This document shows, one piece after another, positions 24,518 through 32,430 of a DNA stretch of 64,000 nucleotides. Source of the DNA: DASYTH01 sp036002505 (GTDB taxonomy: Bacteria; Actinomycetota; Actinomycetes; Mycobacteriales; Pseudonocardiaceae); contig NZ_DASYTH010000408.1 in the NCBI RefSeq assembly GCF_036002505.1, positions 1-64,000 on the forward strand. The letters are read 5' to 3'. The notes below the pieces were generated by a model that searched no databases, had not been told where the DNA came from, and was given only the letters and a program-made list of their open reading frames with translations. Position numbers and translations under genes: made by a program. The stretch's first letter is position 1, and every line of letters starts with the position of its first letter.

Positions 24518-25094
24518 CGAGTTCATCCGCGTACACGATGATGTTGTCGAGGTAGCTGCCGGCCTTGCGGTCGAACGCGCCGCCGCAGGTGATCAAGCGC
24601 AGCACCGGGGTTTTCGTGTCGCTCCAGATCTTGCTGGTCGGCAGGGCGGTCTTGGCGGTCTGCTCCTTGCCGGTGACGGTGAACGTGGTGGTGCGGTCGG
24701 CATAGTGGACACTCACCCGGTCGCCGGGCTTGAGCTCGCGGAGCCGGTGGAACACGTCCGGGCCGTGCGCCTTGGAGTCGACGTGGGCCAGCACGACGGC
24801 GGGGCCGGGCTGGCCGGGTTTGGGACCCTTGTCGTACCAGGCCGCGACGCCGAAGTCCGGGGTCTGCATGGCGCCGTCCGGCTTCAGGCCGACTCCGACC
24901 AGGGGCGCGTCCACGCCGATGGCCGGGATGGTCACCCGGGTCGGCGCGCCGAGCTCGGCCGGTGGGGTGGTGGTGGTGGCCGCGCCGGCCGAACCCGCGG
25001 TGGCGGACCGGTCGAGCTGGATCGCGATGGTGATCGCCACGGCGGCCGCGACCACGGCGGCCGCCGCGATTCCGAGCAGGCGTCCCATGCTCAT
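24510..25094 (-). CDS. Class E/F-type sortase
   Basis: The 194-residue protein has an N-terminal membrane anchor (residues 5-26), a Thr/Pro linker and a sortase barrel. VVLAHVDSK holds His104, LRLITCGGAF Cys170, and DRKAGSYLDN supplies the Arg (176). It is short, like actinobacterial class F enzymes. The ATG overlaps the stop of the upstream gene (ATGA), whose product has a C-terminal anchor and is the obvious substrate candidate. Confidence 0.87.
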   Translation of the reverse strand: MSMGRLLGIAAAAVVAAAVAITIAIQLDRSATAGSAGAATTTTPPAELGAPTRVTIPAIGVDAPLVGVGLKPDGAMQTPDFGVAAWYDKGPKPGQPGPAVVLAHVDSKAHGPDVFHRLRELKPGDRVSVHYADRTTTFTVTGKEQTAKTALPTSKIWSDTKTPVLRLITCGGAFDRKAGSYLDNIIVYADELVT

Positions 25095-25630
25095 CGCCGG
25101 CGCTCGGACCGGGCCAGCCAGAAGCCACCCGCGCCGGCGACCAGGATCAGCACGGCGAGCGCGGGGATCACCCAGAACAGCGCGGTGGGCGCGGACTCCG
25201 CGGGGCCGCCGCCGGTGTCGATGCGGTTCGGCGTGGGGACCGGCGGGTCCGACGGCGTGCCGGGGTGCTTGGGGGTGACCGGCGGGTTGGTGCTGGTGAT
25301 GACGGTCGGGGTGGTGGGCGTCGTCGTGGTCGTCGGCGGCTTGCAGGCGTCCGGGTTGATCGTGCACGGGGCGATCGTGGGCGGCTGCGTGCAGGGGTGA
25401 CCGGGCAGGGCGAAGCACGGTTCGAGTGTGGGCGGCAGGCACTTCTTCACGCACGGCTCCGGCTTCGGCGGCAACGTCTGCACGGTGGGCGGGGCGAACC
25501 CGGTCGGGCCGACCGGCGCGGTGGGCGCGGCGGTGCTCGGCTGGACGCCGAGCAGCAGCGCGCCGAACAGGACCAGGCCGGCGACGGCGACCGGCCGGAC
25601 GAGCCAGCTGAAGTCTCGGGAGCGGTTCAC
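25091..25630 (-). CDS. Secreted Cys/Pro/Thr-rich surface protein, probable sortase substrate
   Basis: The 179-residue protein has a signal peptide (hydrophobic residues 11-28, cleavage near TAAP) and six Cys in a Pro-rich segment (EPCVKKCLPP, EPCFALPGHPCTQPP, APCTINPDACKPP). A Thr/Pro stalk follows, then PNRIDTGGGPAES, a hydrophobic helix (LFWVIPALAVLILVAGAGGFW) and the positive tail RSERRR. This is the layout of a sortase-anchored protein with IDTGG replacing LPxTG. It is coupled to the sortase gene by an ATGA overlap. Disulfide-bonded stalk structure is an inference. Confidence 0.78.
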   Translation of the reverse strand: MNRSRDFSWLVRPVAVAGLVLFGALLLGVQPSTAAPTAPVGPTGFAPPTVQTLPPKPEPCVKKCLPPTLEPCFALPGHPCTQPPTIAPCTINPDACKPPTTTTTPTTPTVITSTNPPVTPKHPGTPSDPPVPTPNRIDTGGGPAESAPTALFWVIPALAVLILVAGAGGFWLARSERRR

Positions 25631-25696
25631 GGTTCCTCCTCGGTGACGGTGGTGTCGCCGGGTAGGAGCAGTGACCGCTACAAGGCCTTACAACTT

Positions 25697-27088
25697 TTAT
25701 CCGATGCAGGTGAAGGTGGTGAACGTGGCCGTCGTGCCTTTGGTGGAGTTGCGGGCCGCGTCGGTTGCGGTGAGCTGCCAGGTGATCGTGTCGCCGGTGG
25801 TGGGGAACGGTCCGATGGTCGCCTGCCACACGCCGCTGGGCTGCAACGTCAGGTCCTTCGAGCCCGAGCCGTTGTTCTTCGATGTCCAGCTGACCGTCAC
25901 TGTGGCGACCCCGACGTTGTCGGTCACCGTCGCCTGGATCGTGTTGCTGGTGCCGGCGCAGATCCGAGGCGTCGCCGACTGTTTGGTGATCTGCGGGGGA
26001 ACCGTGTCCGGCGGGGGTGGTGGCGCGGTGGTCGTCGTTGTCGTCGGCGTGGTCGTGGTGGGTCGGGTCGTGGTGGTGCGCGGCGCCGTCGTGGTCGTCG
26101 GTGCCGATGTCGTGGGCGCCGAGGTGCCGGCCGGAGGCTCGGTGGTGGGGGAGCCCGAGGCCGAGGTGGTGCTGGGTGCGAGTTCCTGGGCGAGCGGGAG
26201 ACCGGGCAATGCGTTGGTGCGGCCCCAGATAGCGGCGATGCCCAGGGCGAGGAGGAGGGTGGCGGCGGCCGCGGCCATCGGCACGCGGGACGGCCGCGGC
26301 GTGGTCGTCGTGCGTCGGTAGGCGACCAGCTCGACCTGGTCCATGACCCGCTCGCGCAGGTACAGCGGCGCGGTCAGCAGCGGCACGGCGGCGAGCAGGG
26401 CCAGCGGGCTGACCATCGAGCGGCGCCGGTCCTCGCACACCGCGCAGCCGTCCACGTGCCGGGCCACCCGCTTGCGCATGACCGGGGAGAACCGGCCGTC
26501 CCAACCGGACAGCAGGCCGTTCAGCCCGGCGCAGTCGTCCCGGCCGAGCCGGGCGATCAGGAAGGCGCCGAGCGAGCGCTCGACCTGATCGCGCAGCCGG
26601 GACAGCAGCACGTAGGCGTGCCCGGCGCTGACGCCCATCGCCTCGCCGAGCTCCGCGCCGTCGAGGCCCTGGCGCAGGTGCAGGTCGAGCAGCGCACGGT
26701 CGCGTTCGGACAGTCCGGCCGCGGCGCTCCACACCAGGTCGCGCAGGGCGGACAGCTCCGCCTTGCGCTGCGGCCCGGCGTCCGGATCGACCATGTCGCC
26801 CACCTCGGTGTCCAGCACGACCCGCTTGCGCGTCCGGGCTTTGCGCAGCGCCACACTGCGGGCCACCGCGTAGAGCCACGGCCGCAGCCGCTCCGGGTCG
26901 TTCAGTTGGGTGAGCCGCTGGGCCGCGAGCACGAACGTGTCCTGCACGGCGTCCTCGGCCTCGTGCCGGTCGCGCAGGACCGACGCGCAGAAGTCGTACA
27001 ACCGGTCGGCGTACCGGTCGTAGACGGCCGCGAACGCCTCCCGGTCGCCGGCCAGCACACCGGCGACGAGCTCGGCATCCGTCCTCAT
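25697..27088 (-). CDS. ECF sigma factor fused to a zinc anti-sigma domain, TM helix and extracellular domain
   Basis: The 463-residue protein starts with sigma region 2 (residues 5-85, AFAAVYDRYADRLYDFC) and region 4 (115-172, LSERDRALLDLHLRQGLDGAELGEAMG). It continues into Cys186...His211-x3-Cys215-x2-Cys218, the zinc pattern of ZAS anti-sigma factors. Then come a membrane helix (270-288), a long Thr/Pro/Ala stalk and an Ig-like beta domain (about 370-463) outside the cell. Sigma, anti-sigma and sensor are thus one chain. Release would need proteolysis or a conformational switch. It sits upstream of the sortase pair. GGAG lies 6 bases before ATG 27088. Confidence 0.85.
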   Translation of the reverse strand: MRTDAELVAGVLAGDREAFAAVYDRYADRLYDFCASVLRDRHEAEDAVQDTFVLAAQRLTQLNDPERLRPWLYAVARSVALRKARTRKRVVLDTEVGDMVDPDAGPQRKAELSALRDLVWSAAAGLSERDRALLDLHLRQGLDGAELGEAMGVSAGHAYVLLSRLRDQVERSLGAFLIARLGRDDCAGLNGLLSGWDGRFSPVMRKRVARHVDGCAVCEDRRRSMVSPLALLAAVPLLTAPLYLRERVMDQVELVAYRRTTTTPRPSRVPMAAAAATLLLALGIAAIWGRTNALPGLPLAQELAPSTTSASGSPTTEPPAGTSAPTTSAPTTTTAPRTTTTRPTTTTPTTTTTTAPPPPPDTVPPQITKQSATPRICAGTSNTIQATVTDNVGVATVTVSWTSKNNGSGSKDLTLQPSGVWQATIGPFPTTGDTITWQLTATDAARNSTKGTTATFTTFTCIG

Positions 27089-27318
27089 CAGCACTCCATC
27101 GACCACGGCTCGTACCCGTTGAGAGTTCCGAGGTGGGAGGTACCTTACGACTATCTCGCCGGAAAACCGATCATTGCTACGGCATCCGGAAAAGATCCGA
27201 TCTGTGTCCGCCTCACGGGCCGCCGTTGGATCTAGGTCCGGTATGCCGTTGGCTGGCGCGTCATTCGATGCCTGAGCGGTTTCGACCTTGACTCTGGATG
27301 CGGGTGGGCCTACATCGT
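27089..27318. other. Intergenic region between the sigma-fusion gene and the GH27 remnant
   Basis: No gene is seen. The stretch is less GC-rich than its surroundings (27120-27200) and probably holds the promoter of the minus-strand sigma-fusion gene. Confidence 0.4.
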
Positions 27319-27334
27319 ATTGGTACAGACCTCC
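27319..27334. promoter_or_regulatory. Weak dre-like site before the GH27 remnant
   Basis: ATTGGTACAGACCTCC shares the TGGT-N2-AGACC core with DasR operators, but the dyad is imperfect. Confidence 0.35.
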
Positions 27335-27861
27335 TATCTTTCGCCGGGCCCAGAGGAGTGTGCCGGGCAAAGATCCCTGCCGCGCAAGGTCGTCGCCGCC
27401 ATCGCCGCCGTCGGGATGGCGGTCGTCCTCCAGGTGCCGGCGCGGGCGCGGGCCAACGGGCTGGCCCGGACCCCGCCGATGGGCTTCAACAACTGGAACT
27501 CCACGCAGTGCCGGGCCGACTTCAACGAGACGATGATCAAGGGAATCGCGGACCTCTTCGTCTCCCGCGGCCTGCGCGACGTCGGCTACCAGTACGTCAA
27601 CATCGACGACTGCTGGGCGCTGCCGGGCCGGCCGCGGTGAGGCTGCGGTTCGCCAACGGGACGACAGCCAACCGGCCGGCGGACATCTTCGTCAACGGCA
27701 CGCTGGCCGCCGGCGAGCTCGCCTTCCAGCCGACTGGCGCGTGGACGACCTGGCAGACCGCGTCCACAACCGTGGACCTCAACTCAGGGGTCAACACCAT
27801 CCGGGTCACCGCCACCACCGTGAACGGCGGCCCCAACCTCGACAACATCGTGGTGGGCTGA
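27320..27861 (+). pseudogene. GH27 alpha-galactosidase remnant: N-terminus joined to C-terminal CBM by an internal deletion
   Basis: A signal-peptide-like segment (KVVAAIAAVGMAVVLQVPARA) is followed by the GH27 start GLARTPPMGFNNWNS and VNIDDCWAL, where the catalytic barrel stops at about 27620. In another frame the sequence continues with LRFANGTTANRPADIFVNG and VDLNSGVNTIRVTAT, ending LDNIVVG. This is the C-terminal half of a CBM6/35-type sugar-binding module. The catalytic Asp residues and most of the barrel are gone and the two parts are out of frame, so this is a deletion pseudogene. The second dyad repeat follows 8 bp after its end. Confidence 0.85.
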
Positions 27862-27865
27862 CGCC

Positions 27866-27990
27866 GGCGTGTTGGCCGCTCACGTCGCCGTGTTGGCGCC
27901 TGGCGTCGCTGTGTTGGCCGGCTCCCTCCCGCGACCGGCCAACACAACGACGTGGCACGCCAACACAACGACGTGGCGGGCCAACACGCC
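27866..27990. repeat. 21-bp-period convergent dyad repeat, copy 2
   Basis: GTGTTGGC starts at 27869, 27890 and 27911. GCCAACAC starts at 27938, 27959 and 27980. All steps are exactly 21 bp, giving three forward and three inverted units around a loop of about 19 bases. This is the most symmetrical copy. It lies between the GH27 remnant and the convergent SRPBCC gene. Confidence 0.9.
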
Positions 27991-27996
27991 GACGGG

Positions 27997-28506
27997 TTAC
28001 CCCGCGGCGAGCGGCTCGCCGGTCTCCAGCAGGGACTTGAGGTCGCTGAGAATCCACGGCCAGCCGCCGCCACCCTGATCGGCCTGACCGTCGCCCGCGG
28101 TCATCGCGGCGACGCTCGGGGCGCCCTCGAGGTCGTGGATCACGGTGAGCTTGGCGTAGCCACCGGCGACCTCGTCGATCTCGTAGGTGAGCTTGGTGAA
28201 GCCCTCGGCCGCCGCGGTCGGGTCCATGGCCATGCGCCAGGTGAGCACCAGCTTGCGCGGCGGGTCGACCTCGACCACCTCGCCGTCGACCGCCACATCC
28301 GGGACTTCGAAGCCCATCTCGGCTCCGGACTTCTTCATCTCGTCGGTGGTGAGGATCCGGTACGGCTTGCCGGTCCGCAGCTCCTCTTCGAAGCTGCCGC
28401 CGTAGCCGTACCGGCGTGTCCACTCGGGCTGGGTGATGGCGTCCCAGATCGCCTGCGGCTTGGCCTTGATGTAGACCCGGTGGACCTGAGTCGTCGTGCT
28501 GGTCAT
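27997..28506 (-). CDS. SRPBCC/AHSA1-family protein
   Basis: The 169-residue protein shows the START-like pattern VHRVYIKAKPQAIWDAITQPEWTRRY at its N-terminus and RKLVLTWRMAMDP with KLTVIHDLEGA further on. Such proteins bind hydrophobic ligands and are often encoded beside an ArsR regulator, as here. The ATG overlaps the ArsR stop by 4 bp with GGAGGA upstream. The ligand is unknown. Confidence 0.85.
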   Translation of the reverse strand: MTSTTTQVHRVYIKAKPQAIWDAITQPEWTRRYGYGGSFEEELRTGKPYRILTTDEMKKSGAEMGFEVPDVAVDGEVVEVDPPRKLVLTWRMAMDPTAAAEGFTKLTYEIDEVAGGYAKLTVIHDLEGAPSVAAMTAGDGQADQGGGGWPWILSDLKSLLETGEPLAAG

Positions 28507-28823
28507 GATTCCTCCTCCAACTCGTGCTTGAGCTCCACGAGCGCCGACACCTGACGCTCGGTGTACTTGTCGATCCACCGGTCGTGGATCAGCCGGATCG
28601 GCACCGGGTTCAGGAAGTGCAGCTTCTCCCGGCCGGACCGGCGCGTGACCACGAGATCCGCCTCCTCGAGCACCCTGAGGTGCTTCATGACGCCGAAGCG
28701 GGTCATCGCCAGCTCGGACTCCAGTTCGGTCAGGGTTCGGCCGTCCCGGGCGAAGAGCAGGTCGAGCAGAAAGCGGCGAGTCGGATCCGCGAGCGCCTTG
28801 AACACGCGGTCGTCGTCGGTCAC
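28503..28823 (-). CDS. ArsR-family regulator
   Basis: The 106-residue winged-helix protein reads VFKALADPTRRFLLDLLFARDGRTLTELESELAMTRFGVMKHLRVLEEADLVV, the compact ArsR fold without metal-binding cysteines. It is cotranscribed with the SRPBCC gene, a common pair in which the regulator controls its own operon. GTG 28823 is chosen because the domain begins there. It is divergent from the chitinase gene across 127 bp that contain two dre-like sites. Confidence 0.85.
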   Translation of the reverse strand: MTDDDRVFKALADPTRRFLLDLLFARDGRTLTELESELAMTRFGVMKHLRVLEEADLVVTRRSGREKLHFLNPVPIRLIHDRWIDKYTERQVSALVELKHELEEES

Positions 28824-28890
28824 CCCAGAAAAATAGGTGACCAAATGGTCACATGTCAAGCCCGTCGCGGTAGGGCCGTTCGGACGTAGA

Positions 28891-28906
28891 AATGGTCTAG
28901 ACCTCA
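28891..28906. promoter_or_regulatory. dre-like DasR operator 1 of the chitinase
   Basis: AATGGTCTAGACCTCA contains the full TGGTCTAGACC core and matches most of the DasR consensus. It lies 45 bp before the chitinase start. Confidence 0.7.
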
Positions 28907-28913
28907 GCCCTAG

Positions 28914-28929
28914 GGTGGCCTGGACCACT
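28914..28929. promoter_or_regulatory. dre-like DasR operator 2 of the chitinase
   Basis: GGTGGCCTGGACCACT is an imperfect dyad with good DasR-consensus ends, 7 bp after site 1. Paired sites suggest tight repression released by glucosamine-6-phosphate. Confidence 0.6.
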
Positions 28930-28950
28930 GACTTCGTCGTGAGGTGACCC

Positions 28951-30261
28951 ATGTCGATGCGGAGCTGGGGTGCGGCCATGGCGGCCGGCGCCCTGACCCT
29001 CTCGCTGCTCGCGGCCGTGCCCGGAGCGCAGGCCAGCGAGGACTCAGCCGACACCGCCGGGCACGGCAACCACGCCCGCACGGTCGGCTACTACATCCAG
29101 TGGGGCATCTACGCCCGCAACTTCGTGGTGCGCGACCTGGTCGCCAACGGCACCGCGGCCAAGCTGACCCACCTCAACTACGCGTTCGGTTTCCTTGATG
29201 CGCAAGGAAAGTGCGTGAGCGCGGACCCGTGGGCCGACTACCAGCGCCCGTTCCCGGCCGAGCAGGCGGTGAACGGCCGCGCCGACGAGGCCGGCCAGGC
29301 CCTGTTCGGCAACCTCAACCAGTTCCGCCAGCTCAAACAGCTCTTCCCGAACCTGCGGATCAACATCTCGCTCGGCGGCTGGACCGGGTCGAAGTTCTTC
29401 TCCGACGCCGTGCTCACCCCGGAGTCCCGCGCGGCCCTGGTGAGCTCCTGCATCGACATGTGGCTCAAGGGAAACCTGCCCGGCGCCGCCCCGGGGGCCG
29501 CGGCCGGGATCTTCGACGGGTTCGACCTCGACTGGGAGTGGCCGGCCAGTGAGGGCAACCCGGGCAACGGCATCCGCCCCGAGGACAAGCAGAACTTCAC
29601 CAAGCTGCTCAAGGAGTTCCGCGACCAGCTCGACGCGCTGCGCCGGACCACGCACCGGCACTACGACCTGACCGCGTTCCTGCCGGCCGACCCGGCCAAG
29701 ATCGACAGCGGGTTCGAGGTGCGGAACATCTTCCGCTACCTGACCTTCGCCACCACCCAGGGCTACGACTACCACGGCGCCTGGGAGTCCACCACCAACC
29801 AGCAGTCCGCGCTGCGCACCCCTGCGGCGGACCCGACCAGCCCGAAGTTCAGCTCCCAGGTGGCGCTCGACGCCCTCATCTCCCGGGGCGCGCCGCGGAA
29901 CCGGCTGGTCATGGGCGTGCCGTTCTACAGCCACGGCTGGACCGGGGTCAACCCGGCCAACTTCGGGCTGTTCCAGCCGTCCACCGGTCCCGCGCCGGCC
30001 ACGTTCGAGGCCGGCACCGAGGACTACAAGGTGCTCAAGGCGCAGCTGTCCCGGTTCACGGTGTACCGGGACAACCGGGCCGGGTTCGCCTGGCTCTTCG
30101 ACGGGACGACGTTCTGGACCTGGGACGACCCGGTGGAGATGACCCGGAAGGCGCGCTACGTCAACGACCGCCACCTCGGCGGCGTGATGATCTGGTCGCT
30201 GGACGCCGATACCACCAGCGGTGAGCTGATTGCCGCCCTGCACAGGGAACTGTCCAGGTAG
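28951..30261 (+). CDS. Secreted GH18 chitinase
   Basis: The 436-residue protein has a signal peptide (cleavage near GAQAS) and a GH18 catalytic barrel: VGYYIQWGIYARNF, NISLGGWTGSKFF, the catalytic FDGFDLDWEWP with its Glu acid at the end of DxxDxDxE, YDYHGAW, and a C-terminal GVMIWSLDAD. No separate chitin-binding module is visible. GAGGTGA precedes the ATG. The two dre-like sites and the nearby ngcEFG operon tie it to chitin degradation and chitobiose uptake. Confidence 0.92.
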   Translation: MSMRSWGAAMAAGALTLSLLAAVPGAQASEDSADTAGHGNHARTVGYYIQWGIYARNFVVRDLVANGTAAKLTHLNYAFGFLDAQGKCVSADPWADYQRPFPAEQAVNGRADEAGQALFGNLNQFRQLKQLFPNLRINISLGGWTGSKFFSDAVLTPESRAALVSSCIDMWLKGNLPGAAPGAAAGIFDGFDLDWEWPASEGNPGNGIRPEDKQNFTKLLKEFRDQLDALRRTTHRHYDLTAFLPADPAKIDSGFEVRNIFRYLTFATTQGYDYHGAWESTTNQQSALRTPAADPTSPKFSSQVALDALISRGAPRNRLVMGVPFYSHGWTGVNPANFGLFQPSTGPAPATFEAGTEDYKVLKAQLSRFTVYRDNRAGFAWLFDGTTFWTWDDPVEMTRKARYVNDRHLGGVMIWSLDADTTSGELIAALHRELSR

Positions 30262-30275
30262 CTCACCGCATCCAC

Positions 30276-31439
30276 TCAGACCTTCTGCAGCGCCTGCTCG
30301 AAGTCGGCGATCAGGTCGGCGACGTCCTCGATGCCGGTGCTGATCCGGATCAGCTCGTCGGTGACGCCGATGCGCTCGCGGTCCTCGGCGCTCATCCCGG
30401 CGTGCGAGGTGGCCGCCGGGCGGGTGATCAGCGATTCGACGCCGCCGAGACTCGGCGCCACATACGGGATTCGAAGCGCTTCGATGAGCGCCTCCGCCGC
30501 GTCGAGGCCGCCGGCCGGGCGCAGGCTCAGCATCCCGCCGAACCCGGAGAGCAGTTGCGCCGCGTGCCCGTGGTCGGGATGGCCGGCCAGGCCCGGGTAG
30601 TTCACCTCCGCGATCTTGGGGTGCCCGGCGAGGAACTCGGCCAGCGCCATGGCGTTGTGGTTCTGCGCGCGCACCCGGACGGCCAGCGTCTTCAACCCGC
30701 GGGCCAGCAGGAACCCGGCGTGCGGGTCCAGGCTGCCACCGTAGAGGTTGGCCGTGTGGCGGACCCGTTCGATCAGCTCGGCGCTCCCGGCGACCACCCC
30801 GGCCACCAGATCGTTGTGGCCGTTGAGGTACTTCGTGGCACTCTCGAACACGATGTCGAACCCGATCGACAGCGGCCGGAAGTTGACCGGGCTCGCGAAC
30901 GTGTTGTCGACGACCGTGGTCAGCCCCTCCTGCCGGGCGAACGCCACGACGTCGCGCAGCTTCGCCACCCGCACCAGCGGGTTCGCGATGGTCTCGACCA
31001 GGAACACCTTGGTGCTGGGGGTTCTGGCCGCCGCCCAGCTCTCCGGGCGCTGCGGGTCGACGAACGTGTACGTCCAGCCGAGGTTCTCCGCGTGCTGGGT
31101 GAGAAAGTCGTGCGTGCCACCGTAAAGGCAGTCGCTGGCCAGCAGGTGATCACCGGCCTTGAGCACGGTGTGCAGCACCGTGGTCAACGCCGCCATGCCC
31201 GACGCCGTGGCGAGCGCCGCCTCGGCGCTCTCCAGCGCGGCCAGCTTGTCGTGCAGGTACACCTGGGAGGGCGTGGAGTTCAGCCGGATGTAGCGGATGT
31301 CGTGGTAACCGGTGCCCGGTTCGACCGAGAACACCGTGCCCTGGTAGATCGGGAACACCATGGACCCCTCGGGCCCGGGCCGGCGCTCCCCACCGTGCAC
31401 CGCAAGCGTGTCAAGTCGGATGTCGTCGCTGGTAGGCAT
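30276..31439 (-). CDS. Cys/Met metabolism PLP-dependent enzyme (cystathionine gamma-synthase/lyase type)
   Basis: The 387-residue protein has VFESATKYLNGHNDLVAGV with the PLP Lys, LYGGTHDFL and TTVVDNTFASPV with the cofactor-binding Asp, and LGGVESLITRPA near the C-terminus. These are signatures of the trans-sulfuration enzyme family. IRYIRLNSTPSQ replaces the usual YSRxxNPT substrate loop, so the exact reaction (gamma-synthase, gamma-lyase or a variant) is unclear. It converges on the chitinase gene with a 14-bp gap. Confidence 0.85.
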   Translation of the reverse strand: MPTSDDIRLDTLAVHGGERRPGPEGSMVFPIYQGTVFSVEPGTGYHDIRYIRLNSTPSQVYLHDKLAALESAEAALATASGMAALTTVLHTVLKAGDHLLASDCLYGGTHDFLTQHAENLGWTYTFVDPQRPESWAAARTPSTKVFLVETIANPLVRVAKLRDVVAFARQEGLTTVVDNTFASPVNFRPLSIGFDIVFESATKYLNGHNDLVAGVVAGSAELIERVRHTANLYGGSLDPHAGFLLARGLKTLAVRVRAQNHNAMALAEFLAGHPKIAEVNYPGLAGHPDHGHAAQLLSGFGGMLSLRPAGGLDAAEALIEALRIPYVAPSLGGVESLITRPAATSHAGMSAEDRERIGVTDELIRISTGIEDVADLIADFEQALQKV

Positions 31440-31488
31440 ACCCCCACCGTGCCCGAGTCGGTGCCGGCGGTAAAGCTGGCGTCTGAGG

Positions 31489-32430
31489 CTACGGCTGGGT
31501 CACGAGGTGAGGTTGGGCGGCGGTGGTGAAGGCGAGGGCGGCGGCGCCGTAGAGGCCGGCGCGGCGGCCCAGGGGTGATGGGGCGATGTGGACGCGGCGG
31601 ATGAAGGGGAGGGCGGCGTAGTCGGTGAGGGCGGTGTGGATGGGGTTGAAGAGGACGGGGCCGGCTGCGGCTACGCCGCCGCCGATGACGACCGTGTCGA
31701 GGTCGACCATGGCGGCTGCGCTGGCGATGCCGGCGGCGAGGGCGCGGGCGCCGCGGTCGAAGGCACGCAGGGCGATGGGGTCGCCGGAGCGGGCGGCGGT
31801 GGCGAGGGTGCGGGCGTCGGGTGGGGCGGTGGGGCGCCAGCCGTGGGTGAGGGCCCAGGTGGTCATGGCGGGGCCGGAGGACAGCGCTTCGACGCAGCCG
31901 CGGGCGCCGCAGGGGCAGGCGGGGCCGTCCAGCTGGACGACGGTGTGTCCGAAGTGGCCGGCGTTGCCGGTCGGGCCCTGGAACGCAGTGCCGTTGATGA
32001 TCAGGCCGCTGCCGACGCCGGTGGAGACGACGATGCCGAGGAGCGTGCGGCCGCCGTGGCCGCCGCGCCAGTGCTCGCCGAGGGCCATGCAGATGGCGTC
32101 GCCGGCCAGGCTGACCGGGGTGCCGGCGGCGATCGGGCGGACCTCGGCGACGAGCGGGAAGTCGCGCCAGACCGTGATGTTGACCGGGCTGACGGTGCCG
32201 GCGACCGGATCGAGCGGGCCGGCCGAGCCGATTCCGACGCCGGCCAGTGCGCCGGGTGGGGCGGCGGCGAGGACGCTCGCGGCCACGCCGCGGACGGCCG
32301 CGGCGATGGTGGCCGCGTCGGCCGGGGGCGTGACGACCTCGTCGCAGGTCAGGATCTGGCCGGCCGAGTCGATCACCGCGGCGGCGATCGTGGTGCCGCC
32401 GACATCGAGGGCGAGAGCGTAGCTGATCAC
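31489..32430 (-). CDS. ROK-family sugar kinase
   Basis: The 313-residue protein starts with the ATP-binding LALDVGGTTIAAAVID and has the full zinc motif in PACPCGARGCVEAL, GNAGHFGHTVV, and a late VVIGGGVAAAGP. No helix-turn-helix is present, so it is a kinase (glucose, mannose or aminosugar) rather than a repressor. GTG 32430 overlaps the GH2 stop (GTGA), which suggests that it phosphorylates the sugar released by that beta-mannosidase. Confidence 0.87.
   Translation of the reverse strand: MISYALALDVGGTTIAAAVIDSAGQILTCDEVVTPPADAATIAAAVRGVAASVLAAAPPGALAGVGIGSAGPLDPVAGTVSPVNITVWRDFPLVAEVRPIAAGTPVSLAGDAICMALGEHWRGGHGGRTLLGIVVSTGVGSGLIINGTAFQGPTGNAGHFGHTVVQLDGPACPCGARGCVEALSSGPAMTTWALTHGWRPTAPPDARTLATAARSGDPIALRAFDRGARALAAGIASAAAMVDLDTVVIGGGVAAAGPVLFNPIHTALTDYAALPFIRRVHIAPSPLGRRAGLYGAAALAFTTAAQPHLVTQP

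Noticed and set aside
24510..26879. Very long minus-strand frame across the sortase, substrate and sigma genes
   Set aside because: It is Arg/Pro/Gly-rich shadow coding in high-GC DNA. The overlapping frames contain recognisable sortase, signal peptide and sigma motifs.
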